Source: Lamellibrachia columna (taxonomy: Eukaryota > Annelida > Polychaeta > Sabellida > Siboglinidae). From it: a stretch of 64,000 nucleotides of DNA. Every line of letters starts with the position of its first letter. Position 1 is the stretch's first letter. Made by a program: the position numbers and the translations under genes. The notes below the pieces were generated by a model. It searched no databases, was not told where the DNA came from, and was given only the letters and a program-made list of their open reading frames with translations. Positions 1-11,684 of the stretch are shown here, in pieces. Location: NCBI GenBank assembly GCA_963662155.1, contig OY759267.1, positions 15,419,989-15,483,988 of the forward strand, in the 5' to 3' direction.

Positions 1-878
1 GTCGGTGGGCACATCTCTTTAAAACTCACGCGGTTTCGCCCTTTCTTACTCGCACAATGGACGTATGTTGCCATTCGTAAAATGACGGTGCTTCTGAGAG
101 AGACACACATACTCCACACAACAAACATCGAGCGCGTGATCGCAACAAACATGCATTGGCATTCTTCACAACAAAGAAAAAGAATAGCACGAACAAGACA
201 GCTTACGGCATGACTGAAGCCACGCGTGATCGTCATTGAGGCGAACATGTTCAAAGAATGTACGTAGTAACCTTTCGACGTGCACTCGCTGACCAGTTCG
301 CTACACAAGACCTGTTATCATGGCTTATTATTCAGCGTTTCTTTTTCTATACATTTTTGTGGTATTTTGGCCTGAACACGACGTACAATACCCCGCTTCT
401 TCTTTTTGTTTGAAAGTACTGCTGCACAAGAACAACTCTAATGTGGCTGCATTTGCAACGCCATCTAGGTAATGATACTTTCCACTGGGGTGAAAAATAA
501 AAAGGGCACGTTGAATGACAAGAAGGTAAAATAACTCAAAGACACACATGTAAGCATATGGCATACTATTCCATTGGTATTATACTACGACATTATTGAA
601 TAAAAGACATTGTTTTGTCAACTGCTTTCCGGGCCAAACATTGCGCAATTCTGTACCGACTCACCCCAAACAACCAGGGTCAAAAACCGCAAGTCACATA
701 GTGTACGCAGTCACATATGTGTACGCAGTTGTTGTATTCGCTCATACTTGAAAGTGTCATAAATGATAAGGCCACTGTGCACACAGTCACATGTCATTAC
801 ATGTTTTCAGAATGCACAAACATAAATTCAGTTCACATGCTACACCAACTTTATTTATTTTAATTTTATGTAAAGACA

Positions 879-925
879 ACACGCACGCAAGCACGCACGC
901 ATCCATCCACCCACCCACCCACGCA
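879..925. repeat. Degenerate ACGC/CCAC low-complexity tract
   Basis: Short tandem ACGC units grade into ATCC and CCAC units. This is a decayed member of the ACGC microsatellite class that recurs across the first 27 kb. Confidence 0.8.
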
Positions 926-1498
926 CATGTTAGGAAACATTATAATAAAGGACGAACAGTTAAGACTGTTGCGATATCGCAATAGTGTCGCACGGAGATA
1001 AGCTGCTGTCATTGCCACACTAATCTTCGTCGTCAGATTATTATTTCTAAATCAGGTTGTTTATTCTGCCTCCGGTTACAGTAACAACCGAAGCGACGCC
1101 TGTCCACAAAGTACTCAGAGAATAGCGCCCCTGCCACTCGCGAGACGGACCGAGTTCGAATGCCCGACGGTTTGGGAACTTAGTAATAGACAATTAAGTT
1201 CCTTTGTATTCTCAACTTGGTCACGTACTAGGGGTGGTATCATTACCCACCTGACTTGCCTGTAATTAAATTTTGTGGTTTGCTTTCATCTAAATAGTAT
1301 TAACGTGAATAGAGCCGATAGGTTGTTTCGTGGTTTTTTCCATGACCGTGCGGTGACGCTGTAGTAACCATGCGGCCTATACTAACCCAATGAATAGTAT
1401 GGAACTTGAAAAAAGTGGCTCTGACGTTAACTACTACCGAGTACCTGAACAATTAGACAAATAAGCATGCTGTGATAGGAAAATCACCCCCAGCTAGC

Positions 1499-1501
<3 letters not shown>

Positions 1502-1532
<31 letters not shown>
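1502..1532. repeat. (CCAG)n microsatellite
   Basis: About seven perfect CCAG units in a row, followed by a degenerate unit. Confidence 0.9.
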
Positions 1533-2026
1533 ACCAGATGACAACCTCTTCCAACTGTTGTTATAATCATTAGTTTAACTTAAACTTTCTGCCACAGTCT
1601 TGGTCAGTATATATAGCTGTTTTGAGGCAAACAATACGCAATAACAGTTGTTTCCTAATTTTCCTTTGCTACAGCACTGATGCAAATGCCCGAAATGGCT
1701 TTCGTGTATTAGAGTTATACAAACAGAATTCTTGTTTCAGTTTAGACAATGATGTTTGTACAATGTTTTAGCTGTGTAATATATGTATCTTTAAAACTGC
1801 GACTTAAAACTTCTCTTGGAAAACAACGTTGCATGTTCATACAAAATAAACAAACCTAGTTTTGTTCAGCATATGCAACACACTATGTCTTCAGATTCAT
1901 GTTTATATATTATATATGCCATCTAGAACACAGACTAACACATTATTCGGGAAATAAAAAATGTTTGTCATATAGGCCTAGATGGTCATATAGGCCTAAG
2001 CCACCTTAATATGCAGCGTTTCGTGA

Positions 2027-2090
2027 TTATATATATATATATATTGCGCGCGTGTGCGTGTGTGCGTGCGTGTGTGCGTGTGTGTGTCAG
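2027..2090. repeat. (AT)n then (TG/TGCG)n compound microsatellite
   Basis: An AT dinucleotide run passes into alternating TG and TGCG units. Open frames on both strands here are products of the repeat. Confidence 0.9.
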
Positions 2091-2920
2091 CGGCGTTTGT
2101 TTTTGTGTTTGGCTACACTTTCTCATCCATTTTACGCAACAAAACACGTTTGCCACCATACGTGGAAAATATGGGAAGCATTTCCTCAAATTAACTTTTG
2201 CCGTAAGGTAAATCTTCTATACTGAGCTGTGCAATGAAACATGCTAACCACAAGTTTGAAACCCAGTTGGTGTCATACACGTAATCATTGAGTTGCCATT
2301 GGTACCAATATCACAATGATTAGCGTCGTTATAATACAATCGACATTTATTATTTTATTAACAACACAATCCTGCCATAATATGAGTACCGAAAGGGAAG
2401 TTAATCCGCAACTATATGTATGGAAAAACAGGCATAATTAACGTTAGAAATACAAAACCTTTGTTAAAGTTTTAGACTGACAAAAAAGCCTACAACATGT
2501 TATACGCCGTATAATTCAACCAACCTATTTCTGTTGCCATCAACTGTGCTAATTTCCCAGTTCAAACTATGAACGATCACGTGATATAGTAACCCGTCTT
2601 GTAGATAACTGCGCGTTTCTGGATATCGTCGTCTGTGGGCGACTCAAAGGGCAAAATCAGCGAGACGAATTCGTTGTAAACGCCACCAAACAGGGGGAAA
2701 TTTGAAACCAACAGCAGACAAGGTTGCACAGGAGTTGAACCGTACCGTTGTTACTAAATTTGCCATCTAATTTGTACTTAATCAGTAAGCTAGCTTACAT
2801 AAAGGCTTTGATTATAAATGACAAACAAAGACACACGCACATACCCACGCACAAACAAATACATATCCATATCAAAGAAAAGTAGTGTGTTTTTAATTGG
2901 ACAATTATATATTGACGCCT

Positions 2921-2958
2921 ACTATTATTATTGTTATCATTATTATCATTATTATATC
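2921..2958. repeat. ATT-rich trinucleotide tract
   Basis: Imperfect ATT/ATC triplets over about 38 bases. Confidence 0.75.
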
Positions 2959-3486
2959 CTACATCATGTTATGTCTTATATCCGAAATGTTCAGTACCGT
3001 GGTTGGTGTACTGGGATCGATGTATTAATACACACACCTCTGACGACGGTGTGTGCGGCGATCATAACTGTTCGTCTTGCCCGAGCGGCATGGAACGTTA
3101 CTCATGCGGTGACATTTTAATTATCTCTGCTTAAACTCGCTAATTGTTGTTATCGTTCGAGCGCGTCACTTCAAACCTCTGCCTCGGCGCCTGGCTCCCC
3201 CGGGAACGCAGCGAGCGACGGGCAATCACCCTGCCACATCGCGACCATTAGTCGTGGTCCGGGATGTTCGTCGCTGTGGTGCTCTTGCATTTGGGGATTC
3301 GCCCGGAGGAGTCAGTTAACGCAGTTGTAGCGAGTCGTTTTTGTTACGTAGGTAAGAGATGTAGCTATAAGAAAGAAATGAAAACAATTGATCGACTGGC
3401 TTAGTATCTGGCGTCTGCGTGGGTAGTTAGAAATGTATCTTTTAATGATATAAGGTAACTTTTTACATCCATTCTAAAAATGGAAT

Positions 3487-3687
<201 letters not shown>

Positions 3688-4273
3688 TATTTCTACGACC
3701 GTTAGTGCTTCACCACCATTGGAGTATGTCATTGTAGTCTAGGTTCTACAGGGACTTCAAGCAAACGAGAGCGTCGTAAAATAGCTTATACAATACTGCT
3801 AGCCCAGAGCCTGTGTGTACCCCCAAACATTTAAAACAATTGTACTTGCTACAAGGGTTGTTCAACTAACGATACTATCGATACTTCGAAAGGTGTAATC
3901 GACCGATACTTACAGATATGGTATCGATATTATTGTAATGATCGTTCACTATCACGACACATCAATAGTTTGACGCATTGTTACCCCACTTACAGCTTGG
4001 TCATCTTGTCCGAAATCATAATCATATCAGTATACATTCATTTAATCTATATACTGATACAGACTGTATAGACTAGAAGTATAGTTGGACAGTGTACTTG
4101 ATAGCATAACGACGTGTTTACGATAAGCACCATCATTAAGTTATGTTTTGACGAATTTGACGGTTCATTAGTATCCACAAACAATGGTATAGGTACATAA
4201 TTGTATGGTCCATTTGTATTAACGTAGATAAACAAAATGTGTCCCTTCGCTCATTGTCACAATTTACCAGGCG

Positions 4274-4991
4274 TTGAAAACACAGTGTACTGTTCGTTTA
4301 CTTGCACCACTGCAATGGCGGATCTGCGGGAGTTTACTGGGTTCAAATGAACCGGCGATTGCCGCCATAATAAAACTAGAAAGCGAAGCAGATTACGGTG
4401 AAGCTGTTAGGTGCAAAATAATTTCAGGAAATTCAAAATTAACTATTGGTTTAGTTTACCGAAGTCCAAACATAAACGAAGAGGATAACACAAAAATACA
4501 AAATGCTATAAAGGAAGTTAGTAAAGGGGAATGTGTCATAATGGGAGATTTTAACCATGAACACATACAATGGAAATCTCTAGAGAGTACAGGGGGTGAG
4601 GACCAACAATTTCTATTTTTAATTCAGGAGAGCTTCCTTATTCAGCACGTGCTAGAACCAACCAGGAAAGAAAATGTATTAGTTATAGTTTTATCATCAC
4701 AAAAAGAATTAGTGGATACTGTAAAAAATACATGGACCATTGGGTAACAGTGACCACAATCAAATACATTTTGACATCAATGTAAAATCAAAAAGTAAAA
4801 ATAAAAAAACGTATAGGAGAAACTTCCACAAAGGTAACTATAAAGATATGAGAAAATACTTAGCAAAGCTAGATTGGAATAACATGCTGATGAATAAGAC
4901 CGCAATTGAATGTTGGAATATTCTAAAATATGAAATTGAGAGTATCATCGATAAATTTGTTCCCTTGAACAAAACAAGGAAAACGGTCTAG
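4274..4991 (+). pseudogene. LINE endonuclease domain fragment
   Basis: The translation shows exo/endonuclease-phosphatase hallmarks: a GLVYRSPN strand, MGDFNHEHIQW (the DFN metal/catalytic motif), and SDHNQIHF (the SDH catalytic motif) after a one-frame shift near 4740. In intact LINEs this domain nicks the genomic target to prime reverse transcription. The N-terminal part with the first catalytic residues is missing or scrambled, so this is a dead fragment. A lysine-rich linker leads into the reverse transcriptase. Confidence 0.85.
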
Positions 4992-5276
4992 AAAGAAACA
5001 CTTGTCAAAGGAAGCTATTAGAAAAATAGTTTTTAAGCAAACTATGTGGAGGGTGTATAGGCTTACCAGAAAGGACGAAGACTATGCAAATTACAAAGAG
5101 GCACTTCACCTAGCTACAACTGAAATTAGAAAATCTAAAAGAACCTTTGAAAAAAAAATTGGCAGGTAATATAAAAAAATTACAGCAAGAGTTTCTATGC
5201 TTATGCAAGGAGTAAACAGAACGTTCGCAATAAGGTCGGACCACTGGAAAACAACATAATTTCAGACGGGTTTTAA

Positions 5277-6120
5277 ATGGCAGAGGTTCTGAATGAGTAT
5301 TTCAGCAAATTTTTTACCACAGAAGATATCAACTCACTTCCAGTTCCATTTACTAAATTTGAGGGCAATACATCAGAACATTTAGGCCAGATATTTGTAA
5401 CTCCTGAAATGATAGCAAAGAAAATTAAAAAGATGAAAGATAATAAGTCACCCGGAGTTGATGGGATACCACCAAAACTGCTTAAGGAAATTGTTGAGCA
5501 AATTAGTACACCACTTGCAAAATTGTTTAACTTGTCACTAGAAGAAGGAATAGTTCCTTCAGAATGGAAAGAGGCAAACATTACGCCGCTATTTAAGAAG
5601 GGATCGAGGAACAAGCCAGAAAATTACAGACCAGTGAGTTTAACATCAGTTGTATGTAAATTACTCGAAACATTAATTAGAGACCACATGGTGGAATTCC
5701 TTGTTAAACATAAATTAATAAATACATCTCAACATGGGTTCCTAAAAGCAAGGTCATGTCTAACTAATCTCTTATGTTTGTTTGAAGAAATTACAAAGTG
5801 GGTAGATGACGGGTCACCAGGGGATGTTGTCTACTTAGATTTTCAGAAAGCTTTCGATAAAGTGCCACATCAAAGATTGTTACTTAAACTAAAAGCCCAT
5901 GGTATAGGTAATGATGTAATCAACTGGATAGAAAAGTGGCTTACACACAGAAAAGAGAGAGAGCAATAGTTGATTAGATTTCAAACTGGGGTACCACAGG
6001 GATCAGTATTAGACCATATACTGTTTTTAATATATATATAAATCATTTGGAAGATGACATATCTAGCAAAGTACTCAAATTTGCAGATAGCACAAAAGTA
6101 TTCAGAAAGGTTACTAATGA
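5277..6120 (+). pseudogene. LINE reverse transcriptase domain fragment
   Basis: A 230-residue open stretch carries reverse transcriptase blocks in order: SPGVDGIPPKLLKE, PLFKKGSRNKPENYRPVSL, QHGFLKARSC and VYLDFQKAFDKVPHQRLL. After a stop near 5968 it continues as PQGSVL, and near 6080 as FAD followed by Ser. Active elements carry two aspartates here (F/YADD). The second is Ser in this copy, so the catalytic site is lost in addition to the frameshifts. The domain would copy element RNA into DNA at the nicked target. Confidence 0.92.
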
Positions 6121-6169
6121 TACAGATAAACAAAGTTTACAGGATGATATAAATTAGTTAAATGGTCAG

Positions 6170-6862
6170 AAAAATGGCAAATGTTATTTAATTTTGGGAA
6201 GTGTAAATGTATACATGGAAATGGAAACATCGACGAAGAATATAAAATGGGGGATGCTGTAATAGGTAGAACCACACAAGAAAAGGACTTAGGAGTAACA
6301 TTTAGTGCTGACATGAAAGTTTCAGAGCAATGTGGGATTGCTGCGTCGAAAGGAAATCAAATTCTAGGGCTAATTAAGAGAACTATAATGTATAAGGAGA
6401 AACAGCTAATTATACCCCTGTACAAAGCAATAGTTAGACCACATTTGGAATATTGTATTCAAGCATGGAGACCATATCGTAAAAAAGGACATAGACAAGC
6501 TAGAAAGAATACAACGAAGAGCAACCAAAATGATTCCAGAATTGAGAGACCTTAGTTACGAAAGTCGCTTGTTACAATGTGGTTTGACAACACTAGAGAC
6601 CAGGAGACTAAGAGGAGACCAAATAGAAGTGTTTAAAATAGTGAATGGTTATGTGGATGTTGACAGGAATATGTTCTTCAAACTTAAAGAAGGCAGTAGA
6701 ACCAGATGACACAAAGCAGCATCAGTTAAGGAGCAGTGTAGGTTGGACACGAGAAAGTACTCTTTCTCACAGAGGGTGATAAATGAATGGAACAAACTGC
6801 CAAATGATTGTGTTAATGCTAGTACTGTGAATATGTTTAAAATAGAATTGACAGATATTTGA
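6170..6862 (+). pseudogene. LINE C-terminal (thumb and tail) fragment
   Basis: The reading resumes with KDLGVTFSADMKVSEQC and PLYKAIVRPHLEYCIQAWRP, typical of the region after the polymerase core. A frameshift in the run of A residues near 6481 follows, then RIQRRATKMIPELRDL and SFSQRVINEWNKLPNDCV, the usual end of CR1/jockey-like ORFs. The last recognisable codons precede a stop near 6860. The conserved order confirms one contiguous element. Confidence 0.88.
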
Positions 6863-6962
6863 TAAGGGCGGGCTACACATAGATGAGAAAATTGTTGGAC
6901 TCTCGATAAGCCAATGGCTTCCTTGTCCACTTGCCATCTGGAACTTGTTGTTTGAGGTGGCA

Positions 6963-6982
6963 ATCTTGTTAAATCTTGTTAA
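6963..6982 (+). repeat. LINE 3'-terminal tandem 10-mer
   Basis: Two exact copies of ATCTTGTTAA close the element and mark its 3' boundary. Confidence 0.7.
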
Positions 6983-6989
6983 ATAATGA

Positions 6990-8510
6990 CACACCAACAA
7001 CCAGTAGGCCTACGCTAGTTCATGAATAAACTTTAGGCACTCGTTTTGTACAGAACTACCCGCGTGCTTGGCTAAACTCGTTGATCCCAAAAAGTGGTTC
7101 ATAGTTGCTTGGTCGAACCACCCAAACTGAGACGAACCATCCTTGTTTACATACAGTGCGCCGTCAATAGGGGACGCAAGTCTAGTTAGCCGTCATGTTG
7201 GTGTTATGCATATTTGTCCATCATTAGCCATAAATGCTCACTTCCGGGTCCCAACGATAACATTTCACACATAAACACATTTAGAATTAAAACAGAGAGA
7301 ACAAACAATAACACATTTCCTTATATTATTTATTAAAACAACTAACATAAAATGTGACGATAATACTAATACCAATGGTTTATTGTATAATAACATAGGT
7401 ACATTTAACGAGTTATGGTGTGCACAACTTGAGGGCCGGAAGTGCATTACCACGTCAACTATCGCTATTGCTACCAGTTTGCTAGACAAGCTTCACTCTT
7501 ATACAATAACAATTACACGACGTAGGCCTACAGTAGATGGAACGGACAGAGGAACCAAATGCTGCTAAAAATCACCTTCTCATAGTCATATAGGCATACT
7601 TACAAATTTAGTTGCGCAAACGCTTCGATTTACCGATAGCAAGACGCGGACGCAACCCAATCATCCCGGGCGCTATCAGATCCCGTAACCCGGCTGGAGT
7701 AATGACAAGCGGGTTAATGGAGTCGCATCCTGGCGTAGCAACACGCGACCCATGACACGCTGACACCGCCCGGATCCGTGACACCATCACCCCAGTCATC
7801 GGTCGCATCAGCCGGCATCAACAATCTAAGTGGCGATCGCGCCATATCAGTTGGCGTCAGCGGTAGGCGATGATATGCGGCAGATATAAGAAGTGAGCGA
7901 TAATAGACGGTAGATATCAAAGTGCGCCTGTTACGCGGATTGACAATGCAGGCGACGAACACGTCGCGCACGGACGGAAATCGCACAACGTTGCGACCCA
8001 TCTGACCGTGGCGTCCTCAAAACGAGCTCTGGTTTAATAGGGAAGGCTCTTTTTACCTCTGTCGTACCGAATGACCCGATCGTTAGACATGCGACGTCGC
8101 CCACTCTCTCCACAGCAGCGCTACCCGGTGGCACAATGCACTGAACGATTATCATTGGTTTTTTCGGTTTACATCTAATTTAAAACTTAATCTATCAATA
8201 TTCACACTGTTGTTGAGTTTAATTGATGTTTAAAGTAACTGGGTTTACGCAGTAATTACAGCGACTCGTTAACGATACATAATGAGGCGCTCTTGAACTC
8301 CGTAAACAAAGTTAGATTATGTGATCCTGTTATGAGTTGGTTTGTTGTGACTCGCTATAATGAATGCGTTACAGTAATACTAATATCTTGCGCATAAACA
8401 ACGATATCGCTACGTTAAGGAATACTTTATCTAAACTGAGACCTTTACCAACCAGTTGTCTCTGCTTTCAACATAAGTAGCGGATACAACATATCCTTAA
8501 CTAAATATCC
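6990..8510. other. Intergenic DNA; CpG-rich patch at about 7600-8150
   Basis: No gene was recognised. From about 7600 to 8150 the base composition rises to roughly half GC with many CpG dinucleotides and short overlapping frames on both strands, none resembling a known family. It could be a regulatory patch or an old unrecognised repeat. Confidence 0.45.
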
Positions 8511-8738
<228 letters not shown>

Positions 8739-8896
8739 CTGGGATGGCCTTGGGGTGTTATTTTAACACCGACCGGACCTCCGTTTCAAAGAAACAGTCA
8801 GTCCCAAAGGTATACATGTGAACGTCTCTGGGAATGTCTTCGGCTATCCGTGATTCATTGTGTCTCCCTATATGTCCACCTTGTTCCTCCCGACAC

Positions 8897-8939
<43 letters not shown>
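8897..8939. repeat. (TA)n microsatellite
   Basis: Uninterrupted TA dinucleotides over about 42 bases. Confidence 0.95.
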
Positions 8940-8944
<5 letters not shown>

Positions 8945-9305
8945 TATATGTGTGTTAATATATGTTAATATATGTATGGAGTGCTGTAAAGGGTTTGCCT
9001 CGAAAAATAACATCTGTATATAGCTAAGATCACAATCTGGGTGGACAACTTTGTAAACAAGCTACTCTATATAATACGCGAAAAGGTGTTTTTTGCGGCC
9101 ATCACAAACTACGGCATTTCTTCTTCCCACGCACGAAGTTAGCTCATACAACATGTGTACATCAATTAAATTTTTGTCACTAATGCTACCAAATTGAGCC
9201 GAATAAAAGGTAAATTTATGTGACCATATATGAAATGTTGGTTCAAAATAGATTAAATTTGTCCTTTTTTAAGGAATTTGAGAATTTAATTCATGTATGT
9301 GTATT

Positions 9306-9735
9306 ACATTGAGCCACATGTGTGCCACTGCTGTCACATTGAGCCACATGTGTGCCACTGCTGTTACAATGAGCCACATGTGTGCCACTGCTGTTACATT
9401 GAGTCACATGTGTGCCATTGCTGTTACATTGAGCCACATGTGTGCCAATGCTGTTACTATGAGCCACATGTGTGCCACTGCTGTTACATTAAGTCACATG
9501 TGTGCCACTGCTATTACATTGAGCCACATGTGTGCCACTACTGTTACATTGTGCAACATGTGTGCCACTGCTGTTACATTGAGCCACATGTGTCTCACTG
9601 CTGTTACATTGAGCCACATGTGTGTACATTGAGCTACATGTGTGCCACTGCTGTTACATTGAGCCACATGTGTGTACATTGAGCTACATGTGTGCCACTG
9701 CTGTTACATTGAGCCACATGTGTGCCACTGCTGTT
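9306..9735. repeat. 30-bp minisatellite, about 14 units
   Basis: The unit reads ACATTGAGCCACATGTGTGC followed by CACTGCTGTT. Copies differ by one to three substitutions. Near 9607-9710 an 18-bp partial unit makes a 48-bp higher-order segment that occurs twice. Because 30 is a multiple of three, frames on both strands stay open and give 10-residue peptide repeats. No start context, splice site or signal suggests translation. Confidence 0.95.
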
Positions 9736-10000
9736 ACATTAGTCAATGCTATGAATCTACCTCACAGTGAGGCAAAACGTATTGGAATCCGCAACTGTTA
9801 AACAAACATATAGGCGATTGCCTCCCCCTACCCACAAAACACGTAAGTCGAGCGAAATATAGGAAATGTATCAAGTTCAATTTGACTACGTTTCCATTTT
9901 ATTTTAGCATATTTATATGTTATGGAATAACATTGATTTACACACCCTTCGTTTATGAATAACTTGATTACAATATTTGGCTTTAAGTAAATTAACAGGA

Positions 10001-10145
10001 CACAGAGAATGCCTTGTCATCACTAGGTTAGGTAGGTCACAGAGAATGCCTTGTCATCACTAGGTCGGGTAGGTCACAGACAACCATCTCTCGCCCGGGA
10101 CCATAGCGGGGATCGAACTTAAGGTTGTCTCCCACGAAGCTATAC
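10001..10145 (-). repeat. Possible tRNA-derived SINE piece with 37-bp duplication
   Basis: Read on the minus strand, AAGTTCGATCCCCGC at about 10105-10120 resembles a tRNA B box, with a plausible but weak A box near 10145-10160. It is followed (lower coordinates) by two tandem 37-bp copies starting at 10001 and 10038, which share CACAGAGAATGCCTTGTCAT. This fits a decayed SINE with a duplicated body. The A box is too weak for a firm call. Confidence 0.4.
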
Positions 10146-10199
10146 TAATGGTTGCTGAGCAAACTAAATAATACACATAAAAGTATCTGTCCACATGTT

Positions 10200-11560
10200 T
10201 GAAGCTATGTACAGTTTGTGCATCGTGCACTATTGCTGGAAAGTTGACAGTTGAAACACTTTAGTACTGCCAGTTTCAGTGAATTGTCACTGTCTGATTC
10301 ATTGCTATCGCTGTTGTCAAAGTTTGCAGTGAACATCGCACGGCTGCATTGTTCACCGATCCCTGGTACCAGGATCGGTGAATGTGTAACACGCAAAGCT
10401 ATTCTTGGCGCACGAACAGTTCATGTTGCATCCTTTGGTACATCCACGGGATATGGTCTCGGTCATCTGCCGTGGACAGGCAGGTTGTCTTGATGCCAAT
10501 GGGACAAACTTGCCATTATCCAGAACCCACCCGTATTCTTCAGTGGGATATTGGGCTTGCAGACATGAGGACTCTTATATATCATAGTCGTTAAAGCAGC
10601 ACGTCTCAAATGCTGAAGGAAAGAATATTCTGATGGGGTAGCAGCTTTATCAGCGAGGACTTGTTGTTCAGAAACTTTTCCACCCTGAGCTTTCCAAGAT
10701 CGGAGGCTTCGAATTCGAATTCAGCCACACCTTCTGACCAGCAAAGTATGGATAGCTGGTTGCATCTCGTCCACTAAGACTGGAAGTAAACGACATTGTG
10801 CAGGGCCCAGTGCAGCCCACGTCTCATGGATGGGTAGGTAGTTATCTGGTGCAGTGCAGAACCCACTGTTCTGGCAGTTGTTTCAACAGCGTAGAAGCAT
10901 GCATATACATAACACATGCATATGACAATGATGTCTGTGTCGTTTGCATGGATTATCACTCGTTCTACGTCTTCATTCTGGACACTGTATACAGTGTGAA
11001 GAATTACTCCAGTGTTCGTTTCCTCTTGAGTGGACTCCATGTCAGGCACGCATGTGACTGAACCTTGTATAATTAGCACGCTCTTACTTTCCTCCTTGAA
11101 GCCTAGATACAGGCTACACAAGTCCGTGGTTGGTGCTAGCTATTCTTCCTTGTTCCATGTCTCACAGAAAAAACTCAGAAGTCCTGCCTTGTGGCCGACA
11201 CAGTGAAGAACCGCTGTGGGTCAGGAGCTCTGTACTGTTCACTGGCTGTAGCAATCACAACAGAAGTGCACGATACTTGTACCAGCAGGAACATCTTTAA
11301 TAAGTTTATTCTTGTAGCATCTTGCAATGGCTCCAAATGTTTCATCAATGTGCATGGAACAACCAATTGCGAACAGCATATATAGCATCCACTGCCACTG
11401 CCGTCGTCCGCTGATCTCTTGGCAGATGAGGAACACTGACCACCTTGTTCTCTTCTTTCAAATCGGTGAAGTATATGTCAGACACCTCCTGAAAGGTCAA
11501 CCAGAATACCGCTGTTGGGAAATCCACTAGGGATGTCTGGAATTCTAACACCTGATTCAA
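10200..11560 (-). pseudogene. Decayed ORF of a multi-copy cysteine-tailed family
   Basis: Minus-strand frames, broken by many shifts and stops, give pieces of one protein in order: HIDETFGAIARCYKN and GTSIVHFCCDCYSQ (about 11240-11400), ESTQEETNTGVILHTVY and RVIIHANDTDIIVICM (about 10920-11040), SLSGRDATSYPYFAGQKVW (about 10705-10765), and a Cys-rich tail, GCTKGCNMNCSCAKNSFAC (about 10390-10450), then a Ser/Asp-rich end. I associate this combination with a family seen in many copies in marine invertebrate genomes, probably mobile-element linked. Its function is not established. No intact frame exceeds about 115 residues, so this copy is dead. The start and the upstream part are lost into the GT/GCGT microsatellite. 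Confidence 0.6.
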
Positions 11561-11578
11561 TGGTTTCCTGCCACTGCG

Positions 11579-11684
<106 letters not shown>

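Larger units (their letters stand above)
4247..6985 (+). mobile_element. Degenerate non-LTR retrotransposon (LINE), CR1/jockey-like
   Basis: One 5'-truncated LINE copy on the plus strand. Pieces of its single large ORF appear in the expected order: apurinic-endonuclease domain, linker, reverse transcriptase, thumb and C-terminal region, then a short AT-rich 3' end. The protein is cut by frameshifts and stops near 4740, 4990, 5170, 5274, 5968 and 6030-6180, so the copy cannot be autonomous. The 3' end carries two tandem copies of the 10-mer ATCTTGTTAA, a short terminal repeat of the kind seen in CR1/L2-like elements. The 5' end and any target-site duplication are not clear. Clade assignment is by motif recognition only. 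Confidence 0.9.

Noticed and set aside
1130..1175. GAGTTCGAATGCCC resembling a tRNA B box
   Set aside because: No A box at the right distance and no acceptor-stem pairing, so neither a tRNA nor a supported SINE.
9293..9682. 129-residue cysteine/histidine-repeat frame
   Set aside because: Produced by the 30-bp minisatellite. Frames are open on both strands and have no coding context.
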